This document shows, piece after piece, positions 34,851 to 44,837 of a stretch of 64,000 nt of DNA. The position numbers and the translations under genes were made by a program. The notes below the pieces were generated by a model that was not told the DNA's origin, searched no databases, and saw only the letters and a program-made list of their open reading frames with translations. The DNA is taken from positions 8,787,683-8,851,682 of the forward strand of contig CM063108.1 in NCBI GenBank assembly GCA_031841125.1, in the 5' to 3' direction. Origin of the DNA: Acanthococcus lagerstroemiae (lineage: Eukaryota; Arthropoda; Insecta; Hemiptera; Eriococcidae). Positions within the stretch are counted from its first letter, which is position 1. Every line of letters begins with the position of its first letter.

Positions 34851-36105
34851 TCCTTAGTTTCAAGAGTATTTGAATATAATTCGACATTTTTCCCGAATTA
34901 ACTGAAATTCTTCAAGAATCTCCCAGTTTCTCAGATTTGTTTAAGATTCATCAAGACTTTTTTCAAGACTCTTGCAACGATGTTCAAAGCTCTAGAACAC
35001 TCTTCCAGACATGATCAAAGCTTTCTAAGTCTTCTCCGGGCCTGCACAAAATTTCAAAACCATTTCAAACCTGTTTTAGACTTTTTAGGATTCATCCAGG
35101 TTCGATTGAAACCTATAGATACTCGTCAAGATTCCTTTCCAAACTCGCAAACACACGCGTAAGACTGTTTCGGACAAATTAAAGACTCCTAGATTTGTTT
35201 AAAACTTTCAAAGAATCGTTGAAACTTTTTCAAACTAAAGTCTCCGCTGAGTCTCTTCAATACATGATTTAGACTCTTCGAGAGTCTTCTATGCCCGTTT
35301 GGAACATTTTCGGACTAGCCTAAAACTATTTTACGCTCTACAGAGACTTTTCAGACTCTTTCAAACGTGTACGATACTCGTTAAAATATTTAATACCAGA
35401 GCAGGGTGGAGAGGTAGACACGAAAAATCCCGATTAGAACTTTACAAATTTCAGCTCCTCGCTTTATTCATTTTTCGATTTGGTCCCAGAATTTTCTGAC
35501 TTTACCAAGCTTGTGACAAGTAACGATTGAAACGATACAAAATTTCCTATAGAAAGCAAGAAACAAAATAAGTATTTCGTTAAAGGGGAGGGGGGGGGAT
35601 ACTAACTACCCACTTAATTTTCTCGACTGAGAATCGAAATTTCCTGAAGGGGAGACACCGCGGCATCTTTCTTTAAAACTTATTCAGACCTATTTAAGGC
35701 TCTTTCAGACTCGTCTAGACATTGAAACATTCTTGAAAAAACCATTCACATACTCGAAAAGGCCTTAAAAAGACTTCAAGTGTTTCCCACCCACTTTAAT
35801 AAATTTCAAAGTATCTTGAAAGAGTCTGTAGGAGTTAAAAAGTCCGAACCAAGTCCAGATTCGTATATAAGTCTCTATCGAGATTAAAATGAGTCTTCTG
35901 GAAGAGTTTCGAAGAAGTTTCGATTCCTAAAAAGTTTAGAAAAGATTTTACAAAGTTCTACAAGCATTTAAGGAAATGTCTTTCCGAGTCCGAAAAAATC
36001 TCGAAGATCTTAAAGCGTCTCAAATAAATCTTAAAACTCTTATAAACGTCTCAATCAAGTCTGGGATAGTGTTGAAAGAGTCTGGAAGAATGTCAAAGAA
36101 CGTTA
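34851..36105. repeat. Degenerate motif-rich region with two opposed arms
   Basis: 34860-35780 is packed with variants of TTCAGACTCTTTCAAA / CAAGACTCTTGC / TAGACTCTTCGAGAG. 35810-36105 is packed with the reverse complements (TTGAAAGAGTCTGTAGGAG, CTTCTGGAAGAGTTTCG, TGAAAGAGTCTGGAAGA). The switch at about 35.8 kb makes the region a loose palindrome of an ancient short-period repeat. No single period could be fixed by eye. Confidence 0.55.
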
Positions 36106-36107
36106 AA

Positions 36108-36846
36108 TGTACATGTCAGCGGTAAATTGTTAAATCCATTATTCAATGAAATGCCGAGGCATTAAGTTAATTGTCGGGTACGCAGTGTGAAAACCGTCAA
36201 TTTATAAAATAACTCACAAAAGGCGAGTCATTTCATAAAGTGACTAAATCCACTTCGGCAATGCATATAATATCGACGAATGTTAGTGATATTTTTATCT
36301 AAGAGCGTTGGTCGAAATACTATTGTCGACTTTTTGATAGGATGCGAAGGTTGCCAAGAGAAGAAAGGTAGAAAGAAGAGAGAGAAAGGGTTGGTAGTAA
36401 AACCCATTTTTCATTCACACATGAATAGTAGAGGCCAAGTGGACTTGGTAGACATGCAGGCGAATCCCGATGGGGACTACAAATGTCGTCGCGCTAATGT
36501 CTTCTGAAATAGTAGTTGCCACAGCCAACGTTTTTGCAGTAATAAGAAATGAGGACATTTCGACTTCTTTTTTCATACTCACACCTACTTCTCTGACTCG
36601 TGAACCTCTAATTTCGTTTTATGTTTTTACTTTAATCGTAAAATGTCCGTTTCCTTGAAATGTTTCAATTATACAGTTCACCGAACACCTGTTCGTCATT
36701 TTACGTAATACCTAGCCATTTTAAATATTTCCCAGGCCGATAGCGAATGTTTCTACAATTTGCCTAAAATGACTAGGCATTTTATAACATGTCTAGTAAA
36801 TGCATAAAATGTCTGAATTTCACAATGTGCCGCTAACATGCATAAT
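36108..36846. mobile_element. Candidate TIR element
   Basis: The left end ATGTACATGTCAGCGGTAAA, with TTGTTAAATC following, is inverted relative to the right end, whose reverse complement reads ATGCATGTTAGCGGCACATT, with GTGAAATTC following. About 30-40 bp are recognisable on each side. There is no transposase and no clear target duplication. Confidence 0.5.
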
Positions 36847-36859
36847 TATTTTGAAATAA

Positions 36860-37275
36860 TACTACGTTGTACTTCGAATTCGAATGCAGCAACAACATGA
36901 CTGGAGTGTTAATATAATTGCATACTCGAAACGCCGTAAATCTGTCATGCTATTTCAGTTCGTTCGAAATATTAGTATGGTTGGAGCGGGATCAATCAAT
37001 GCTTTCAGGATGAGCCAACGAATGTCGAACCTCATCGATTTTTATCGGGACCTTCTTTTCCTACATTGCCCTCACCCCGAGCCCTAAAATCCGCCCTTTC
37101 GAGTATTCTTCAGAGACGTCGGGGAGGCTGTTGTTTCGGTTCTTCTTCAGTTTCAAGAGTTCGGGTTCTTTGAAAACAAGGTTTTTGATGTACACGGTTC
37201 AACTGCACTTGGGTTTTCGATGATCGAGCAAGGATTCGAGGTTGAGTTCGAGCTCGGTTTTGGATTCAGATTTTT
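36860..37275 (+). repeat. Dispersed repeat Q, copy 1, with SINE scrap inside
   Basis: Matches 55703-56140 inverted. Shared landmarks: TTGTACTTCGAATTCGAATG, GTTAATATAATTGCATACTC, AAACGCCGTAAAT, TTTCAGGATGAGCCAACG, TTTTTATCGGGACCT, TCAAGAGTTCGGGTTC and GAGTTCGAGCTCGGTTTTGG, then ATTCAGATTTTT. The match is broken at 37066-37132 by a SINE fragment absent from the other copy. Confidence 0.8.
37066..37132 (-). mobile_element. SINE fragment (3' part), copy 3
   Basis: CCCGAGCCCTAAAATCCGCC, then CTTTCGAG and CAGAGACGTCGGGGAGGCTG, is the 3' body of the tRNA-derived SINE. The tRNA head is missing. The equivalent position in repeat Q at 55.9 kb has no SINE. Confidence 0.8.
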
Positions 37276-37479
37276 TGAGAATCAGGTTTCCTCAGACATG
37301 CATGGTTTAGTATACGTGCCGAGATTTTCGTAAGTGAAAGACACGAATCAGCGATAAGACAACCATGTCAAAACATTCTCCAAACTAGGTCGTAGCACCT
37401 TGGAAGGAGGAGGAGAAGCTTTCTCCTTCAATCAAGTTGGCAAAGTTGTAAAGATGTGGAAACGAGACTAAACCACGTT

Positions 37480-39480
37480 TGAAGTTAAAAGTCAAAGGCA
37501 ACGCCATTTTTCCTTTAATGTTTTTCTAATTTGTAGGGTATATTCCTGATTGAGGGCAAAATGATGAAACGCAGCAAAAGTTTGAAATTAAATTTTAAAA
37601 AAAGTACCCATGTTCCAGTAAACCATTTACATGTTAAATGATGGGAGATTTAAAAATGTTCAAAGGTAAAAAGCGACGTCATTCAAAAAGTTCAAGCCAA
37701 AACTTGAAGCCATTTTTCTTCAAAATTTCTCAAATTTGAAGGATACATTTACAATAGAGAGCAAATTGATTTAAAATTTCAAAGTCAGAAGATGACGCCA
37801 CTTTTCTTTTGAAATTTTTCAAATTTGGGGGTACATACCTAACTGAGACAAAAATTACAGGATGATAAGATGCGTCTTAAGTTTAAAATTTTCAAAAGAA
37901 AATTTACTCCTCATTCAGTCAAATTAGACATTTAAATGGTAAACCGGAGATCCACAATTTTTCAAAGGCAAAAGGCGACATTTTTCATTTAAAATTTCTT
38001 AAAATTTGTGGGGTAGATTCTGAATGCAGGACGAAATGATGAAATGCGTCTGAAGTTTGGAATTGTCAACGTTCACATTTACACGTTAAACGAGGAATTC
38101 CAAAATTTTCAAAGGCAAAAAAAAAACAACGACGAGCTGTTCAAAAGGTTCTAGTCGAAAGGTAGGGCAATTTCTCCCAAAATTTCCTAAATCTAGGGGT
38201 ACAAGCAAACTGATAACATGCATCCGAAGTTCGAAATTTTCAAAAAATAATGTATCATTTATTCAGTCAAACACTACATATTTACTTGGTAAATGAGGGA
38301 CCAAAAATTTTCAGAGGTAAAAGGTAATGCCATCTTTCATTACAAATTTTTCAAATTTGTATCGTACGTGTATACCCCTAATTGAGGGCAAAATGATGAA
38401 ATTTGTCACAAATTTGGAATTAGAAACAAGCTTTACGCTATTCGAGTAATGCAAGAGAGTTTTTACTTTGCATGTTTGAATTTTTAAATTCAAAATCAAG
38501 TTTACTCCTTCATTGTAGAATGTAGATAGATGACAAAAACAGATTCTGATACACATATTTTTTTATTATTATGAACGCCATTCCAATTTGGCTCATTGCT
38601 AGGTGTTCGACCTTTTTACCTTTCTATGCTACACAATTTCATGATCACATGTTCAAACGATCATTTGTACGGAATAAATACTAATAGTAAGGTTTTTTTG
38701 GCAGGAACCCTCAAAAAAATGTACCTTATTTGAGTCGAAGCTCGGGAAATCCACAAATTTTTAGAGACAAAAATGAGGCCATTCGAGTTAAAGTCAAAAA
38801 CTGAAGCCATTTTTTTTCAAAATTTATGAAATTTGAAAATCGAGAGTAAACTGACAACACCATTTTAAAATTTATAATTTTCAAAAAAAAAAGAAAGATA
38901 AAAAAAAGTAGTTTCTACTCCGTCAGCTGACGTAAGCGCATAGTATATGATTGATTTAAAATGTGCAAAAGTCTTCCTGTCATTTCTTGGTTAGAATGTA
39001 TCCAATTTGGAGGATATATTCCTGATTAAGAGTAAAAAAATAAGACGCGGGTGAAGTTTGAAAGTTTCGAAAGATGTACCACTCATTCAGCCCAACAAGA
39101 CATTCAAGTGATACGTGGGAGATCGGAAATTTTTAAAAGCAAAAGGCTACTCCAGTTTTTCTTCAAAATTTTTCAAATTTTTCAAATTTGTAGGATGTAT
39201 TCCCAACTAAGAGCAGAAAAATAAATAAAAATTTCCAAGTCTATATTTCATTTCTTCTTTAAAATTTTTACAAATTGGGGGGGGGGAATTTTCCTGATTG
39301 AAAGTAAACTGATAAGAAAGGGGTAAAGTTTGAAAGTTTCAAGAGACAATATACCACTCTTTTAGTCCAAGTAGACATTCAAGTGGTACATGGGAGATGC
39401 AAATTTTTCAAGGAGAAAAGGTAACACCATTTTCTCTTTGAAATTTCTTAAATTTGAGAGCCTATTCCTGATTGAGGGCA
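37480..39480 (+). repeat. Degenerate satellite, unit about 170-220 bp
   Basis: Units begin with AAAGGCAAAAGGCGAC-like sequence (37491, 37662, 37965, 38111, 38312, 38765, 39138, 39412). They pass through CCATTTTTCTT..AAATTT, an ATTTGTAGGGTATATTCCTG-type stretch, GAGGGCAAAATGATGAAA and ACTCATTCAGTC, and end with GGTAAACGAGGGATC-type sequence and an AAAATTTTC run. Spacing is irregular because of internal deletions. One unit (39320-39480) recurs inverted at about 61000-61203. No open reading frame. Confidence 0.85.
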
Positions 39481-39989
39481 AAATAATAAAATACATCTAT
39501 GTTTAGAATAGAAAAAAAAAAAAAAAAATTAATCATTCACTCAACTACCACCTCCAGATGGAAAATGAGTGAACTAAAATTATCGAAGGCATCAATTTCG
39601 ATAAACCATTTCTGACTGAAAGCAAAATGATTTAGTGGGTTTCCAGTTCTTAATTCTCAATAATTATGAACCATCATTCAGCTCTCCTCATGTACATGGC
39701 AAACGAGTGACCCAAAATTTGAAAGTCGAAAACTTCGGGATTGTAAGTATAAAATTTCGAAGACATTGAGCCAATTTTCACGCAGAGATCTTGCAAACGT
39801 TATCTAGTACGAGTAATGAAGTTTTGTCATTTTGTACTCCTGTTTTTACTCTCATGCCCATGTATGAAGTTTATTGTTTTTCGAAGTAGAATACAATCTG
39901 AACGTCTACACAGATCAGTTACAGTTGAAAAAGATATGGGTATGTCTTATGGTTGGCCGCCAACCAAGATTGTACGTCATGTTTCGACC
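39481..39989 (+). repeat. Link segment between satellite and minisatellite, copy 1
   Basis: Matches 60541-61020 inverted over nearly its whole length. Shared landmarks: CCACCTCCAGATGGAAAATG, GCATCAATTTCGATAAACCA, CAATTTTCACGCAGAGATCT, CGTTATCTAGTACGAGTAAT, CTCATGCCCATGTATGAAG and GATCAGTTACAGTTGAAAAA. It contains a short hairpin, GTTGGCCGCCAAC. The short reading frames on it are not supported as genes. Confidence 0.88.
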
Positions 39990-40401
39990 AACCAACACTG
40001 AGCATACTGACCGACACCGAGAATGGACAATTAACACTAAAAATGGACGACTAACCCTGAGAATGTATGATTAACACGAAAAATAGGTGACTAAAACCAA
40101 GAATGGACGACTAATACTGAAAATGTACAACTAATACTGCATATGTACGACGAACACCGATAGTGGATGACTAACACTAAGAATGGACGACTAATACTGA
40201 AAATGTACTACTAACACTGATAATGGATGACTAACACCAAGAATGAACGACTAACACTGAGAATGGATGACTAATACTGAGAATGTATAATTAACCCAAG
40301 AAATGTATGACTAACACCAAGAATGGACAACTAATACTGAAACTGTACGACTAACACCAAGAATGGACGACTAATACTGAAAATGTACGACTAACACCAA
40401 T
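39990..40401 (+). repeat. 20-bp minisatellite, block 1
   Basis: About 20 degenerate copies of GACTAACACCAAGAATGGAC / GACTAATACTGAAAATGTAC, period 20 bp with occasional slips. The same array continues after the foldback core and recurs inverted at 60081-60540. Confidence 0.93.
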
Positions 40402-40852
40402 AACACTACTGAATAAAATGAAATTTTTTGTTTGCACAACGCATTTAAGGAGGTGATTCTTGAGTACTTTTCGATGCTGAATACAGTGCTGTCGGCCGTT
40501 TTTCTCTATCACGTCTAGTTTTTCTGATCAAAAACTATAAAAAAATTCAACTAAATGTGTTCAAAAAGAGATTTAGGAACTGAATGTGGTCATACTGATT
40601 CGTGTTGTTGTGTGTAGTGGTGTGTATTCCGTCTGTTTGTTTTCTGTTACAGTGGTCTGATAACACCGATAATATAAAGTCAGTGGTACCGCTTATTCCA
40701 CTGCAAAAACAAAATGGAAACGAATTTTAGTTGTTCAGAATTCCGAATTGTGACGTGATAGAGAAAAATGGGTCGCAGTATCGTGTTCAGTGTTAAAAAG
40801 TACCTCAGAATCACATCACGAAATACGTTGTACAAAATAGTTGTTCAATGTA
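40402..40852. mobile_element. Foldback core element, 451 bp
   Basis: Arms of about 115-150 bp are inverted. The left arm reads ACACTACTGAATAAAATG.., TTGCACAACGCATTTAAG, GATTCTTGAGTACTTTTCGA, TTTTTCTCTATCACGTC. The reverse complement of the right arm reads TTGTACAACGTATTTCGTGA, GATTCTGAGGTACTTTTTAA, TTTTTCTCTATCACGTC. The central 130 bp includes ACAGTGGTCTGATAACACCG and GTGGTACCGCTTATTCCAC. It recurs inverted at 59271-60080. Confidence 0.85.
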
Positions 40853-41047
40853 AAACTAACACTGAGAATAGACAACTAATACTAAGAATTGACAACTAAC
40901 ACCAAGAACAGATGACTAACATTGAGAATGAACGACTAATACTGAGAATGGACCACTAATACCGAGAACGGATGACTAACACTGAGAATGAACGACTAAT
41001 ACTGAGAATGGACCACTAATACCGAGAACGGATGACTAACACCAAGA
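40853..41047 (+). repeat. 20-bp minisatellite, block 2
   Basis: GACTAACACTGAGAATGAAC-type units continue directly from the foldback core, in the same orientation as block 1. Confidence 0.9.
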
Positions 41048-41608
41048 CATAGTTGGAACGGATCACGAAAAAAGAAGGATTCGGATCGTTGTATCACGGA
41101 TTGTAACAACTGCTGATCCGAATTGCAGCTCATGGATCCAGTTATTAGAACACGAGCCTAGTTGTTTCGGATCACGGATTGTTTAATTTGGTGATCCGTG
41201 ATCCGCGGATCAAATTTTTTGGATCACAGATCATTTTTTTCTTGCAAAAGCAAAACACAAATATAGCCGACGGACAAAGTCCAAAATCTGCTAAGTCCTT
41301 TTTGAAAAATTTTACAGGAGACAGAAAAAACATTTCCCGTTTCCCAGTTTTGATTCGAATCTCAGGTTATTACTTTCTAGGGTTTTTTTCTTTCGAATTT
41401 TCCATTTTTTGAAATTCCGTGTCGATCCGTTGCTCACATTTTTTGAACATTTCAACTATCTGAATCACAGATCACGGATCATCACAGTTTCATAATCCAG
41501 ATCACGGATCTCCTTATCGACATGTGATCCGAATCGCCGATCACGAATCAAATTTCCAACCCGGATCGTGATTTGGATAACCCACTGATTTGGATCATAC
41601 CAACCATG
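41048..41608. mobile_element. Non-autonomous hAT-like element, 561 bp, 8-bp duplication
   Basis: The perfect 8-bp direct repeat CACCAAGA flanks it (41040-41047 and 41609-41616). Termini are CATAGTTGGAACGGATCACG and, as reverse complement, CATGGTTGGTATGATCCAAA. The interior is filled with GGATCACGGATC / GATCCGTGATCCG motifs, which look like subterminal repeats. The 8-bp target duplication and CA-initial termini fit hAT. No transposase. It interrupts the minisatellite. Confidence 0.88.
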
Positions 41609-41826
41609 CACCAAGAATGGATGACTAACACTGAGGATGGACAACTAATACTGAGAATAGATGAATAACACCGAAAATGGATGACTAACACGGAGACTGG
41701 ATGACTACCATTGAGACTGGACGACTAACACTGAGAATGGACGACTAACACTGAGAATGGACGACTAACACCAAGAATGTACGACTAATGCCGAAAATGG
41801 ATGACTAACACCATGAATGGACGACG
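41609..41826 (+). repeat. 20-bp minisatellite, block 3
   Basis: Units such as GACTAACACTGAGAATGGAC resume at the exact point where the hAT-like element ends. Confidence 0.92.
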
Positions 41827-42044
41827 CTTTTTTTTCCTAATTTGCTCTTCACCCGAGTCCTGGAATCCGCCCTTTCAAGCATTACTTTAGAGACGTCGGG
41901 GTGGCTATTAGGACTGCCTTAGCCCTCTTCCCTTCTGGCCGAAAACCCGGCAAGGTCGAAAATTCTGGCGAGTTGCTACGTGAACTTGAACCTGAGACCT
42001 CCGGATCCTGAGACCAGCGCGCTATCCATTCGGCCAACCAGACC
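41827..42044 (-). mobile_element. tRNA-derived SINE, copy 4, inside the minisatellite
   Basis: On the minus strand GGTTGGCCGAATGGATAGCG and the B-box region (GGTTCAAGTTC, decayed) begin the head, followed by the standard body down to TTAGGAAAAAAAA at the 3' end. Minisatellite units abut on both sides. AAGAATGGACGAC / ATGAATGGACGAC flank it, so a target duplication cannot be told apart from the repeat itself. Confidence 0.9.
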
Positions 42045-42118
42045 TCAAGAATGGACGACTAATAACGAGACTGCATGAATTACACCAAGAATGGACGACT
42101 AACACCGGGACTGTTACA
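42045..42118 (+). repeat. 20-bp minisatellite, block 4 (terminal)
   Basis: The last decayed units (AAGAATGGACGACTAATAAC, AAGAATGGACGACTAACACC) before unrelated sequence. Confidence 0.85.
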
Positions 42119-43665
42119 ACAATAATGTTCATCACCCGGCAACTGCTGCTTCATAATATTCGCTATTGTTCGCAGTAGTGCGCGGTCCAATGATATTTCA
42201 ATTCGGCCATCCTTAATAAGGAGGAAATACTGGCGACGCTCCGACCTGCCTCTGCTCCTTCGCATCCTCTGAAACGCAGGCGATACGAGCCGACACAGCC
42301 TACACTGACTTACATCATTGACTTTACATACTTGCGACTTAATGTACTCGTACCACTTCGGTCATAAACATCAGCCGCGCCATTTGGTGTTCCAACAGCG
42401 GAATGAATCGGCGGAACCCGGACCACTAATTTCTACCGCGAGCATTTACCGCTGATCTTCCGCCGCAAAGAATAAGAGATTCTCGTAATAATATTTTCGT
42501 TAAGAATACATATTCGACGGCGGAAATTAATAAAGCGTGAGAAAGAAGGAATACGAAGTTGCTCATACGCTTTGGGAAACGCTCGAGTCGTTACCGAGAC
42601 GAAATGCGAACGATTTACGAGCCACGATAGTACGCCAGAGTCGAGTGGGAAGACAATAGCGGCGGAGACGTTCAAAGGTTAATGCGCCTTTGGCGAATGC
42701 ATTTTCGAAACTTCGCCACTAACCGTTCCGAAAACGATGTACGTGTATTCTTTTTTCCGCCTTTTTTTCATCCCCCCTTCGCCACATCCTTGTTCTTCCA
42801 TCGTCACGGCGCGGCGAGTTGTAACGGCGATAAGCGTTCGCCGAATTACGAGGTCGTAATTCATTTAGATGAGCAGGAAGTAATCGCGATGAGCGATTAC
42901 AGCGTATATTTTTCAGCAGTAGGTAGAACGAGGACACGTTGATCGCTGGGATTTTTTATCAGCGCTTTCCCCGAGACTTTAAAAATTACTGGAATTGCAG
43001 CGGCAGCGCCCGCCAGTTCGAACGAATGAAAAATCACGGCGAAGATGCGCGAATGCAAGAACCCACCGGAGGGAGGAGGAACTTTGCGATTTGCCGTACT
43101 TACAAACAAATTCGTCTTCGGAGATTCGACGATATAAGGCGGGCAAAGTACCCTCTACTCGCTTCCCTAAACGAGATCCGATCCGGAAACCCGAAGCACG
43201 CGTACGAAAAGAAGAGTTATGTACCTAAAACCGAACACAGTCGACCTGTAGTGGAAGCGGGTTCATTGGGAGGAAGGGGTTGACAAGTATCAAAAAATGC
43301 TGGAAATTTTTTCGCTTGTGTAATTTTCCAGTTCGTGAGTGGACTTTCAGAGGATTTTTTCGGAGGGGGGCCAGCCGGCCCTCATTTTCGTGCCTATGAT
43401 TATCTATGTACGTGGAGTTCGAGAAGCTATAGAGGAAGCTGTCAAACTACTAGCAGGCAAATGACACTGATGATTGCGGTCACATATGATGCACGGCTGA
43501 TGTTCGAAAATCTCACACTTGAGGCAGTCTGAAAAAAAAAAGCATAAAATTTGGTTTTTTCACTTACTGCACAGTGTGCTGGAGACCACTAAACACGGCT
43601 CGGTCGTTCAACCAAGGGTGGTCCTTATTTACACTTTGTAACTGTTTTTTCAAATTGTTACAGAG
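42119..43665. other. Unassigned; CpG-rich, possibly unique host DNA
   Basis: 42200-43300 is GC-richer and CpG-rich compared with the rest. Overlapping open frames of 60-114 codons on both strands show no recognised family or obvious splice-bounded exon. It could be promoter or untranslated-exon sequence. This is inference from composition only. Confidence 0.3.
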
Positions 43666-43671
43666 TGTCTG

Positions 43672-44085
43672 CTAGAATCGATGAGCGAAAAAATGATGAC
43701 TTCGGCTGACCTTTATCCAATTTTTTAACAGCCTCAAGAAATTTTCGTTCGCTCCGATCACTTACTTTCCTGTTGCTTCTCTACTTTATTTTGCATTCAA
43801 GACATTACTCATATTCTTTCTTTCTACTTCATTCATACTTGCTGACTATTTACTCATTAGCTAATGTCTGTACAATAAACTTCCCAAAGAATATCTCCTA
43901 AAATTGATAAGTAGAAAAAGATGACTTTAGATGACCTTTATCCAATTTTTTAGTAGCCTCAAAAAAGTTCTATGCTCGCTCCGATCCCTCACTTTTCTAT
44001 TGCTTCCCTACTTCATGTTGCATTTAAAACATCACTCACATCCTTTCTTTTTTTTTCATTCGCACTTATTTTTGAGCTAAATTGC
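43672..44085 (+). repeat. Two-copy tandem duplication, about 225-bp period
   Basis: GATGACTTCGGCTGACCTTT, then ATCCAATTTTTTAACAGCCTC, TCGCTCCGATCACTTAC and ATTACTCATATTCTTTCTTT, recurs as GATGACTTTAGATGACCTTT, ATCCAATTTTTTAGTAGCCTC, TCGCTCCGATCCCTCAC and ATCACTCACATCCTTTCTTT. Confidence 0.88.
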
Positions 44086-44409
44086 ATTTACTGGAACTGA
44101 AGTCTGCTAGAACGTCGAGAGTAAGCAGTGTACACAAATGGCCAACGCAAAAATTGCCTGAGAGTTGTATCATGATAATTTGTTGGGTCAATTTTTTCAT
44201 GTTAAGACTCTCGAGCTGGGAACTTGGAACTTGCAAGAACGATGGTTTTCGTATATCACAGTACATGCAGTCGGACATTTTCGACGTTTATTTTGAATCC
44301 GACCTGCATGCTAGTGACGTTTTTGGAATGAAAATGAATTCTCGATATACACATCAGAACTTAGGCTTATTGTGTATAGACCTCATCTAGCCTGTACAAA
44401 CTAGCGTTC

Positions 44410-44530
44410 TGCAACGGAACAACCGCTTTACCGCGCACGAGTGTGAATCGCTAGGTAGGATGCGTATGTTCCGCAGGGGGGAAGGTGAATGCGGTACAGT
44501 TCTTATCTTCTTACCGCTTTGAGCGGAACT
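44410..44530. repeat. Left subterminal GCGGAAC/GTTCCGC cluster
   Basis: AACGGAAC, AACCGCTTTACCGCG, GTTCCGCAGG, GCGGTAC, ACCGCTT and GAGCGGAAC occur within 120 bp just inside the left terminus. Confidence 0.75.
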
Positions 44531-44837
44531 ACGTCAGTTATAATACCGCAAATCACAAAAATGCGCTGCATTGAAGAATACCTACTGTACGTGTGCAGTA
44601 ATTGCCGATGGTCTGGGCTTTTCCCGTTGCATGTAGGCTTGTCAAAATTTTTTTTAATAACCAGATATCGGTTAACCGGTTATTTTTTTTGCGTTTCTGT
44701 TTTTGGCCAGTTATAATTGACACAGTATGTTGGTCAACCGGTTATTTTCGGTTAATTTTTTTCAAGGTTATTTTTATTTATTTTGACATTGAGTAGATAG
44801 GTTCGGGACGAGATTTTTAACATTTATATGGAGCTCA

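Noticed and set aside
39816..40074. Conserved short peptide shared with 60475-60735 as a real small gene
   Set aside because: The similarity extends across non-coding flanks and both frames; it reflects duplication of the link repeat, not protein conservation.
39990..40401. CRISPR-like regular short repeats
   Set aside because: The 20-bp units are contiguous, degenerate and lack spacers, and the context is eukaryotic; this is a minisatellite.
42939..43283. 114-codon plus-strand frame as an exon
   Set aside because: Overlapping frames of similar length occur on the same and opposite strand; no recognisable protein or splice sites.
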